16,351 nucleotides of DNA, from the NCBI GenBank assembly GCA_003644265.1, contig QNBX01000104.1, positions 1 to 16,351 of the forward strand. The letters run 5' to 3'. This DNA comes from Planctomycetota bacterium. GTDB taxonomy: Bacteria; Planctomycetota; B15-G4. Numbering within the stretch: position 1 is the first letter of the stretch; each line of letters starts with the position of its first letter. This document shows, in pieces, positions 7,839 to 13,632 of the stretch. Both the position numbers and the translations under genes were made by a program. The notes under the pieces are model-generated. The model did not search any database and was not told the origin of the DNA. It was given only the letters and a program-made list of their open reading frames with translations.

Positions 7839-8912
7839 TCAGACCGCGGGCAGTACGTCGAGCCCCAGCAGCTCGATGCGCGGCGACAGGTAGTGTTCGA
7901 GTACGGGCTCGGTCTTCACCAGGTCCGTGCTCAGGTACTTCTTGTGGGAGTCGGCAAACACGGTGGCCAGCACCGACCCACGCCCCTGGGCCGCGGCCAC
8001 GGACAGGGCGCCGATCAGGTTGGCGCCCGAGCTGATGCCCACCGCCAGCCCCAGCTCGCTGGCCAGGCGCTGGGCCATGAGGATGGCGTCGCCGTCCCAG
8101 GCGTCGATCACCTCGTCCAGCACCGAGAGGTCCACCAGGGCCGGCACAAACTCGTCGCTGATGCCCTGGATGCGATGGCTGCCGACGCGCTTGCCGGTGC
8201 GCAGCGTGGGCGAGTTGGCCGGCTCCAGCGGATGGATGGCCACGTCCGCCAGGGCCTCCGTGAAGCAGGCGCCCACGCCCGTGACCGTGCCGCCCGTGCC
8301 CACGCCCGCCACGAAGCCCGAGGGCGTGCGCCCCACCGAGCGCAGCTGCGAGAGCAGCTCGGGACCGGTGCCGCGCTCGTGCGCCTCCGCGTTGTCGGCG
8401 CTGGAGAACTGCTGCGGCCGCCACACGCCCGGGCGCGAGGCCGCGTAGGCGTCGGCCGCCGCGATGGCGCCCAGGAAGCCGCCCTGCGCGTGGCTGATGG
8501 GTTCCACCGTGGCGCCCAGGGCGGTCATGACGGAGGTGCGCTCCACGCTCATCCAGTCCGGCATGAAAATGCGCACGGGGTGGCCCATGGCGCGCCCCAC
8601 CGCCGCAAAGGAGATGCCGGTGTTGCCGCTGCTGGCCTCGGCGATCTCGTCGCCCGGCTCGATGTCACCGCGCTCGTGGGCGCGGGTGAGCATGTGCAGC
8701 GCCATGCGGTCCTTGACGCTGCCCGTGAAGTTGGCGGTCTCGTGCTTGGCCCAGACCGTGTGCCGCGCGCCGTCCAGCAGGCAGTGAATGCCCAGCAGCG
8801 GCGTGTGCCCCACCAGGTGGGTCAAGCCGCTCGCACGCCTGAGCACCTCGCTGCGATGCCGGCCGACATCGTGCTCGCGGGGCTTGGCGTGGCGGGCCGA
8901 GTCGAGACTCAT
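7839..8912 (-). CDS. PLP-dependent cysteine synthase/cystathionine beta-synthase family enzyme
   Basis: A 357-residue fold-type II PLP enzyme. It has TPLLGI near 37-42 and the Schiff-base lysine K67 in NFTGSVKDRMA. The substrate-loop motif is SSGNTGIS (94-101), the phosphate-binding loop is GVGTGGTVTG (203-212), and RIQGISDEFVP (247-257) and SSGAN (294-298) follow. FADSHKKYLST near the C-terminus is like the end of CysK proteins. Family members make cysteine from O-acetyl- or O-phosphoserine and sulfide, or cystathionine from serine and homocysteine. The asparagine-rich loop of classic CysK is replaced here by HETANFTGS, so the exact substrate is uncertain. The frame is open up to 9050, but I chose the ATG at 8912: it has GGAG six bases upstream (8919-8922), and the region beyond it holds the divergent promoters and lacks coding character. 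It faces selD across 106 bp. Confidence 0.88.
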   Translation of the reverse strand: MSLDSARHAKPREHDVGRHRSEVLRRASGLTHLVGHTPLLGIHCLLDGARHTVWAKHETANFTGSVKDRMALHMLTRAHERGDIEPGDEIAEASSGNTGISFAAVGRAMGHPVRIFMPDWMSVERTSVMTALGATVEPISHAQGGFLGAIAAADAYAASRPGVWRPQQFSSADNAEAHERGTGPELLSQLRSVGRTPSGFVAGVGTGGTVTGVGACFTEALADVAIHPLEPANSPTLRTGKRVGSHRIQGISDEFVPALVDLSVLDEVIDAWDGDAILMAQRLASELGLAVGISSGANLIGALSVAAAQGRGSVLATVFADSHKKYLSTDLVKTEPVLEHYLSPRIELLGLDVLPAV

Positions 8913-8940
8913 GGGGAACTCCAGGGAGACCCCTGAACAT

Positions 8941-8962
8941 AACATCATTTCGAAGTCATGTT
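8941..8962. promoter_or_regulatory. 22-bp near-palindrome in the divergent region (operator candidate)
   Basis: The half-sites AACATCATTTC and GAAGTCATGTT are reverse complements at 18 of 22 positions, centred on TTCGAA (8949-8954). This lies in the only notably AT-rich patch of the region, between two divergent genes, and overlaps the -10 and spacer of the predicted promoter of the PLP enzyme. That layout fits repressor control of that gene and possibly of selD. I do not recognise the binding protein. Confidence 0.5.
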
Positions 8963-8972
8963 TCGAGATCAA
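8944..8972 (-). promoter_or_regulatory. Sigma70-like promoter for the leftward PLP enzyme gene
   Basis: On the minus strand TTGATC (8972-8967; 4 of 6 to TTGACA) and AATGAT (8949-8944; 4 of 6 to TATAAT) are separated by exactly 17 bp, and lie 32 bp upstream of the ATG at 8912. For selD in the other direction only a weak -10-like TATCTT (8987-8992) is visible. Confidence 0.4.
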
Positions 8973-9006
8973 GGGCCGCCCCGGGCTATCTTCAGCGCTC
9001 GTCCCC

Positions 9007-9012
9007 GGAGGA
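9007..9012 (+). promoter_or_regulatory. Shine-Dalgarno of selD, fixing the upstream start
   Basis: GGAGGA ends six bases before the ATG at 9019. This is the best ribosome binding site in the window. It supports initiation upstream of the in-frame TGA rather than at the GTG at 9103, which has no such site. Confidence 0.85.
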
Positions 9013-9018
9013 AGCCCC

Positions 9019-10065
9019 ATGGCCCTGAGCGGCCGCAAACTGCGCCTCACCCGCTACGCCAACTGCGCCGGCTGAGCGGCCAAGATCCCCGCTGCGGACC
9101 TCGTGCAGGTCCTCTCCAAGCTACCGCAACAGGACGACCCGCGCCTGCTGGTGGGCGCCGATCACTTCGACGACGCCGGCGTGGCCCTGCTGCCGGACGG
9201 CTCGGCCCTGGTCCAGAGCGTGGACTTCTTCCCGCCGGTGGTCGACGACCCCTGGTGGTTCGGGCGCATCGCGGCGGCCAACGCCCTGTCCGACCTGTAC
9301 GCCATGGGCGCGACGCCCTTCAGCGCCCTGAACCTGGTGGTCTTCAACACCAAGGCCCTGCCCATGGAGGTGCTGGGCTCCATCCTGGAGGGCGGCTCCC
9401 ACGCCCTGACCGAGGCCGGCGTCATGCTGCTGGGCGGACACTCGGTGGAGGACGAAGGCGTCAAGTACGGCATGGCGGTCACGGGCCTGGTGCCGGCCGG
9501 CCAGCAGGTCACCAACGCCGGCGCGCGCCCGGGCGACGTGCTCTACCTCACCAAGCGTCTGGGCACGGGCTGCCTGACCACGGCCGCGCGTAAGGGCAAG
9601 GTCTCTGACCAGGACCTGGAGGCCGCCTGCCAGCAGATGGGCGCGCTCAACAAGGCCGCGGCAGAGGCCATGCGCGCGGCCGAGGTGCGCGCGTGCACGG
9701 ACGTGACGGGCTTCGGCCTGTTGGGGCACAGCCACGAGCTGGCGGCGGCCAGCGGGGTGCGCGTGGCGCTGGTCGGTCGCGATCTGCCGCTGCTGTCCGG
9801 CGCGCGCGAGCTCATGACCAGGGGCTTCGCCAGCGGCGGCGCGGCGCGCACGCTGAGCCATCTCAAGGACGTGCTGCAGCTGCACCCAGACGTCGACGAC
9901 GTGACCACGCGGCTGGCCGCTGACTCCGAGACCTCGGGCGGGCTGCTGATGGCCGTTCCCGAGGCGCGCGTGGCGCAGCTCGAACAGGAGCTCGAGCAAC
10001 GCGAGCTGCTGGTGGCGCGGGTGGGTCGGGTCGAGGCGGGCGAGGGTGTCGCGCTGCTGCCGTAA
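9019..10065 (+). CDS. selD: Selenide, water dikinase (selenophosphate synthetase), itself a selenoprotein
   Basis: SelD makes selenophosphate from selenide and ATP, the selenium donor for selenocysteine and 2-selenouridine. From the ATG at 9019 the frame reads RLTRYANCAG, then TGA at codon 19, then AAKIPAADLVQVL. E. coli SelD has its active-site Cys17 and Lys20 in GAGCGCKI, so the TGA falls exactly at the catalytic Cys position and K22 matches the essential Lys. Read through as Sec, the protein has 348 residues, the normal family length. Later motifs are DHFDDAGV, SVDFFPPVVDDPWWFGRIAAANALSDLYAMGA, LGGHSVEDEGVKYG, CTDVTGFGLLGH and DSETSGGLL. A SECIS-like stem-loop follows the TGA (9096-9112). 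C16, three residues before Sec, gives a CxxU pair, while the second Cys of the E. coli CxC motif is Ala here. Expression of a functional enzyme requires selenocysteine machinery (SelA, SelB, tRNA-Sec) elsewhere in the genome. It converges on ogt after a 100-bp gap without a clear terminator. Confidence 0.95.
9073..9075 (+). other. In-frame TGA read as selenocysteine (Sec19 of SelD)
   Basis: The TGA lies between codons for conserved SelD residues on both sides (CAG before, AAKI after), in the same frame and with a good ribosome binding site upstream. It replaces the family's catalytic Cys. A nonsense mutation at exactly this position, with the rest intact, is much less likely than Sec recoding. 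Confidence 0.92.
9096..9112 (+). promoter_or_regulatory. Bacterial SECIS stem-loop of selD
   Basis: GGACCT (9096-9101), loop CGTGC (9102-9106) and AGGTCC (9107-9112) form a perfect 6-bp stem with a 5-nt loop. The loop starts 26 nt after the TGA. Bacterial SECIS elements lie within the coding region just downstream of UGA, with the apical loop roughly 16-37 nt away and a G among its first two bases; here G is second, followed by U as in the GU of the E. coli fdhF loop. The expected partner is SelB. Confidence 0.8.
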
Positions 10066-10165
10066 ACGCAGTGCCCTGCCGGCGAGCGGGTTCCCGGCCA
10101 ACGCAGGTCTTGCCCGTCCCCGAGCCCGGCAGCGCGCGTGCGTGCAGGTCTCGTGCAGCGTGAAC

Positions 10166-10663
10166 TCAGCGGGCCGGCGCGGCGCCTTCCAACGCGAGCA
10201 GCTCGCGCTTGCGCCAGAGCCCGCCGCCGTAGCCTCCCAGCGTGCCGTCCGACGCCACCACGCGATGACACGGCACCACGATGGCCAGGCGATTGGCCGC
10301 GTTGGCCCCCGCCACCGCGCGCTGCGCCGTGGGGCGCTCGATGCGTCGCGCCAGCTCGGCGTAGCTGATGGTGCCGCCGAAGGGGATGCTGCGCAGCTGC
10401 TCCCAGACGCTCTCCTGGAAGGGCGTGCCGGCCAGGGCCAGCGGCACCTCGAAGCGTTGCAGCTCACCGGCGAAGTACGCGCCCAGCTCACGAGCCAGCT
10501 GCTCGGTGTGGGCGTGGGGCCCGTCCACCGGCGCCACGCCGAGGTGCTGGGTCAGGGCGCGCATCTGCCGCGCCAGACGGCGCGGATCAGCAAACTCGAG
10601 CAGGCACACGCCGCGCTCGACGGCCGCCACCACCAGCTCTCCGATGGGAGAGTCGAGCTGCAT
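10166..10663 (-). CDS. ogt: Methylated-DNA--[protein]-cysteine S-methyltransferase
   Basis: A 165-residue protein matching the Ogt/Ada C-terminal family. It contains DSPIGELVVAAVERGVCLLEF at the start, GTPFQESVWEQLRSIPFGGTISYAELARRI (79-108), NAANRLAIVVPCHRVV (121-136) with the alkyl-acceptor C132, and DGTLGGYGGGLWRKRELL. It repairs O6-alkylguanine in DNA by irreversible transfer of the alkyl group to C132, acting once. The frame is open to a start at 10834, but the ATG at 10663 gives the normal length, has AGGTGG about nine bases upstream, and leaves the perfect inverted repeat at 10678-10695 in the untranslated leader. An intermediate ATG at 10729 is less likely. It converges with selD and diverges from msrA. 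No Ada-like regulatory domain is fused to it. Confidence 0.93.
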   Translation of the reverse strand: MQLDSPIGELVVAAVERGVCLLEFADPRRLARQMRALTQHLGVAPVDGPHAHTEQLARELGAYFAGELQRFEVPLALAGTPFQESVWEQLRSIPFGGTISYAELARRIERPTAQRAVAGANAANRLAIVVPCHRVVASDGTLGGYGGGLWRKRELLALEGAAPAR

Positions 10664-10677
10664 CACGTGCGCCACCT

Positions 10678-10695
10678 GTTCCGACGGATCGGAAC
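10678..10695. promoter_or_regulatory. Perfect inverted repeat in the ogt leader (operator or hairpin)
   Basis: GTTCCGA (10678-10684) and TCGGAAC (10689-10695) are perfect 7-bp arms around CGGA, 14 bp upstream of the ogt ATG. It could be an operator for a dimeric regulator, or an mRNA hairpin just before the ribosome binding site. It does not match the LexA boxes I know, in which GAAC and GTTC face the other way with N4 between. Confidence 0.45.
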
Positions 10696-10795
10696 GATGC
10701 CTCAGCGTCTGGCGCCCCGCAGCATGCATGGACGCAGCTTCACCTGTCGCGGCGAGTGCGTCTACCTCAGAATGATCTTGTCTCGCAATAGCGTG

Positions 10796-10808
10796 CGCCG
10801 CAGCGGCG
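10796..10808. promoter_or_regulatory. Short GC palindrome before msrA
   Basis: CGCCGC-A-GCGGCG is a perfect 13-bp palindrome ending 13 bp before the msrA ATG. Its simple GC composition makes chance likely. The 158-bp divergent region between ogt and msrA shows no clear -35/-10 pair for either gene. Confidence 0.2.
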
Positions 10809-10821
10809 ATACAGTGGCACC

Positions 10822-11499
10822 ATGCCCAGACCACTGATGCCTCGATCCCGCCTGTTCAGCCTGCTGCTGGTGCTCGCCGCCTGCGGCGTCTCCATGGACG
10901 CGTCGCAATTGAGTGACCCCGCGGCCACGCCGGCCGGCAGCGCCTCCCTCCTCACTGAGAGCCCCCCCATGAGCACGGACGCCGACCTCTCAACCGCCAC
11001 CTTCGGGGCCGGCTGCTTCTGGTGCGTAGAGGCCGTTCTTGAGCAGTTCGACGGGGTGCACGACGTGTCCAGCGGCTACATGGGCGGCGAGGTGGATGCG
11101 CCCAGCTACGAGGACGTGTGCAGCGGCGCCAGCGGTCACGCCGAGGTGGTGCAGCTGCGCTTCGATCCAGAAGTCATCAGCTACGAGACCCTGCTGGACT
11201 GGTTCTGGCGGCTGCACGACCCCACCACGCTCAACCGCCAGGGCGCGGACGTGGGCACGCAGTATCGCTCGGCCATCTTTGTGCACGACGAGTCCCAGCG
11301 CGCCGCCGCCGAGGCCGCCCTGCGCGCCGCGGACGACGCAACGGCCTTCGACGCGCCCATCGTGACCGAGATCAGCGCGGCCTCGCGCTTCTACCCAGCC
11401 GCGGGCTACCACCAGGACTACTATCGCAACAACAAGAACAAGGGTTACTGCCAGCTCGTCATCAGCCCTAAACTGAACAAGCTGGGGCTCGATCACTAG
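10822..11499 (+). CDS. msrA: Peptide-methionine (S)-S-oxide reductase MsrA, lipoprotein form
   Basis: A 225-residue protein. Residues 1-21 are a lipoprotein signal (charged MPRPLMPRSR, hydrophobic LFSLLLVL, lipobox LAAC with C21), followed by a Ser/Pro/Ala-rich linker to about 50. The MsrA domain starts TATFGAGCFWCVE (C65 catalytic, C68), then GVHDVSSGYMGGE, YEDVCSGASGHAEVV, FWRLHDPTTLNRQGADVGTQYRS, AAGYHQDYY and GYC (C210, likely resolving). It reduces methionine-S-sulfoxide in proteins using thioredoxin-type reductants. The signal implies it acts on envelope proteins, so an electron supply across the membrane would be needed. The active site is Cys, not Sec, despite selD nearby. An in-frame ATG at 10969, directly after a C7 run, would give a cytosolic 176-residue form; I prefer the upstream start because of the well-formed lipobox. 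The ribosome binding site at 10822 is weak. Confidence 0.93.
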   Translation: MPRPLMPRSRLFSLLLVLAACGVSMDASQLSDPAATPAGSASLLTESPPMSTDADLSTATFGAGCFWCVEAVLEQFDGVHDVSSGYMGGEVDAPSYEDVCSGASGHAEVVQLRFDPEVISYETLLDWFWRLHDPTTLNRQGADVGTQYRSAIFVHDESQRAAAEAALRAADDATAFDAPIVTEISAASRFYPAAGYHQDYYRNNKNKGYCQLVISPKLNKLGLDH

Positions 11500-11573
11500 C
11501 GGCCGAGCGAAGGAATACGCGCCCCGCGCCTGCCCCCGGCGCGACGTGGGCGAGGAGAGAGCGAGGGACGTCC

Positions 11574-12083
11574 ATGCTGCCTCATTCCCTACCCCGGCTC
11601 ATGGCCTGCTGCGTCCTGGCCCTCGGCTTGTTTCACGAACTGCCTGCGGTGGGCCAGCTCTGCTCAACCGTCTTGTTCGATGCCGAGTCGATGGGGCGCA
11701 GGCAGCTCGAAGCGACCTACGCGCCCCTGCTGGAGCTGATCGATCACGCCGTTCCCGCGGACGCCCCCGTACGCCTTGTGACGTCCTACGAGCCACTGTA
11801 TGCATGGCTGCGCTTCGCCCTCTACCCGCGACACGTGTCCGTCGGAAACGGGGTCTTCGCGGAGCATGCTCGGGGCACGCCCAGCGCCCCGGGCGAGCAG
11901 CGCTCTGCCCAGGCGAGCTTCGTCGTGGTCGACCTGGACCTCCCGCTCCAGGGTCGGAGGCAGTCGGCGGGCGACTGGCTCGCCTACCTGTCCAGGACCC
12001 TCCAACCCGCGTCCGTGCGTGCCTGCGCGGCTCCTGTCGCCGGCGTAGCCGTGTTCGAGGTTGAGCATGTGGCAGGGGGCTGA
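11574..12083 (+). CDS. Small exported protein of unknown function, paired with the GT-C gene
   Basis: 169 residues. The N-terminus (LPRLMACCVLALGLFHELPAVG) looks like a signal sequence or single membrane anchor. The rest, about 140 residues, is soluble and has no motif I recognise. The stretch RLVTSYEPLYAWLRFALYPRHVSVG resembles the YxxLYP-type segment seen in the extracytoplasmic parts of some polytopic glycosyltransferases and their small companion proteins; this is a resemblance, not an assignment. GAGGGA (11563-11568) lies five bases before the ATG. Its 3' end overlaps the next gene's ATG by 17 bp, which suggests coupled translation and joint function at the membrane. Two Cys in the mature part (CSTVL, ACAAP) could form a disulfide. 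Confidence 0.7.
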   Translation: MLPHSLPRLMACCVLALGLFHELPAVGQLCSTVLFDAESMGRRQLEATYAPLLELIDHAVPADAPVRLVTSYEPLYAWLRFALYPRHVSVGNGVFAEHARGTPSAPGEQRSAQASFVVVDLDLPLQGRRQSAGDWLAYLSRTLQPASVRACAAPVAGVAVFEVEHVAGG

Positions 12084-13632
12084 CGTGTGGGTCCACAGCC
12101 TGCTCTGCGGCGTCGCGTGTGTGGCGGTGAGCTTGATGGGAGCCCGCTGCCTGAGCTCGGCGCCCGGCAGCTCGATCGCGTCGCGTGGCCTGGCAGGCAG
12201 GCTCGGCAGCGGCTTCACGATGGGCAGCGGGATCATCAGCGTGGAACTGCTGCTCATGGGCTACGCAGGCGTGCCCTTCAGCCGTGGGCTCGCGCTGGCG
12301 GCTCTGTTCGTTCCGGTCGCGTTGATGTCGCTCTCTCAACGTGTGCTCAGGCGGCGGCGCAAGCACGGCCAGAGCCGCCTGCCGACGGGCCGGGTCATCA
12401 AGCGCGACAGCGATCGGAACCCGCGAGGGTGGAACATCACGGCCTGGGTGGTGGCGACCCTGCTCGCCGGGTACGTCCTGATGCTCGCGCTGGTCACGGT
12501 CTCGTACGGCGCCTCGTTTCCGGACGCGCACAACATCTGGCTGCTGAAGGCCCGCGCGTTCTTCGTGGATTCAGGCTTCGACGGGGACTACTTCCGCTCC
12601 TGGCCCGATTGTCATGACCGGCGCAGCTACCCGCCGGGCGTGTCGTTGTTCGCGACCTGGATCTACCTGCTGATTGGCGACGCCGACAGCCAGGCGGTCA
12701 AGCTGCTCTGGATCGGGTTCCTGCTCGCCACGGCCGGATGGGTGCGCGACAGCGTGCGGCGCTGGTCGACGCGCTCGCTCGCGCTCGTAGCTGGAGTGCT
12801 GACCTTGCTCTCGCCGATGGGCATGGTGCTCAGCATGTGGGGCGCCGCAGACCTGGCGCTCGCGGCGTACGGCATGGCCGCCGTGGCCCTCACGCTCGAC
12901 TGGGTGGCGCGTCGACATCCCCGCGGCATTCCCTGGCAGGTCGGCATCTTCCTGGGCTTCGCCGCGCTGACCAAAGGGGAGGGTGCCGTCATGCTGGTGA
13001 GCGTTCCCTGCAGCATGCTCCTGGCGGCATGGGTCATGGCTCGGCGCGCTGCAACCGCCTCACGGGATGAGCCGCGCCCCCGGCAGCTGCTGCCGCTGGC
13101 CCGGCAGATCGGCGTCGCCTGCGCAGCGCCCATGGCGCTCGTGGCGAGCTGGCACGCCTTCCTGGCACATCGCGCGGTCGTCTTGGTCCCCGTGATGCCC
13201 GGGACGTCCGAGAGATCGGGACGCCTGTCCCAGCGCTTGGCGGTCATCGCTGACGCGGCCATCGAGCAGTTCTTTCTGCCGTCCTGGATGTACGTCTGGC
13301 CGCTGAGCCTCGCGGCCTGCTGCTGTCTGCTCGTCCTGCCGAGGTACCGCCGGCAACTCAGCGCGGGCTGGTTGCCGTTGGTCTGCTTCTGGGTCGTGGC
13401 GGCCCAGCTCGGGGCCTACGCCATGGTGTACCTGCTCTTCCGGGGGGATCTCGTGTACCTGCTTGAGACGACTGCCGGGCGCATCCCCTTCCACGTCTGG
13501 CCGATCGCGCTGTGCGGGCTCATGCTCGCGCTCTCGGGACCTCGCGACGCAGGCGACAAGCCGGGAGCCCTGGCCCCGGACCATGACACGCGCTCGGACA
13601 CGCGGTCAGACTCCAACGCTCAGCGCACGTAG
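12067..13632 (+). CDS. Polytopic membrane glycosyltransferase, GT-C/GT39-like
   Basis: 521 residues with about ten or more hydrophobic helices and no signal-type soluble domain. After helices up to about 145 comes the loop FPDAHNIWLLKARAFF (151-166), the D-x(3)-W-x(3)-K pattern of GT-C enzymes with the acidic residue D153 at the catalytic place. YPPG (188-191) and LTKGEG (301-306) also recur in such proteins, and LLETTAGRIPFHVWP (465-479) is like their last periplasmic loop. GT-C enzymes transfer sugars from polyprenyl-phosphate donors on the outer side of the membrane; the acceptor here is unknown. The Arg/Lys-rich loop 92-122 is probably cytoplasmic. I chose the ATG at 12067; a TTG two codons upstream is the alternative. 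It overlaps the small exported protein gene and ends 13 bp inside the convergent sulfatase-fold gene. Confidence 0.75.
   Translation: MWQGADVWVHSLLCGVACVAVSLMGARCLSSAPGSSIASRGLAGRLGSGFTMGSGIISVELLLMGYAGVPFSRGLALAALFVPVALMSLSQRVLRRRRKHGQSRLPTGRVIKRDSDRNPRGWNITAWVVATLLAGYVLMLALVTVSYGASFPDAHNIWLLKARAFFVDSGFDGDYFRSWPDCHDRRSYPPGVSLFATWIYLLIGDADSQAVKLLWIGFLLATAGWVRDSVRRWSTRSLALVAGVLTLLSPMGMVLSMWGAADLALAAYGMAAVALTLDWVARRHPRGIPWQVGIFLGFAALTKGEGAVMLVSVPCSMLLAAWVMARRAATASRDEPRPRQLLPLARQIGVACAAPMALVASWHAFLAHRAVVLVPVMPGTSERSGRLSQRLAVIADAAIEQFFLPSWMYVWPLSLAACCCLLVLPRYRRQLSAGWLPLVCFWVVAAQLGAYAMVYLLFRGDLVYLLETTAGRIPFHVWPIALCGLMLALSGPRDAGDKPGALAPDHDTRSDTRSDSNAQRT

Noticed and set aside
6545..8035. 496-residue + strand open frame
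   Set aside because: It spans two minus-strand genes with clear families and is Gln/Arg/His-rich antisense sequence.
9103..10065. SelD starting at the GTG at 9103, or selD as a pseudogene broken by TGA
   Set aside because: The short form lacks the active site and a ribosome binding site. The TGA is at the known Sec position and a SECIS-like hairpin follows, so it is neither truncated nor broken.
10066..10165. Bidirectional terminator between selD and ogt
   Set aside because: Only short, imperfect GC repeats and no T-tract on either side.
9121..10491. 456-residue minus-strand open frame across selD and the end of ogt
   Set aside because: It is antisense to selD and out of frame with ogt; no family motifs.
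10678..10695. LexA box before ogt
   Set aside because: Arms are GTTC-N10-GAAC, not a LexA pattern I recognise; kept only as an unassigned inverted repeat.
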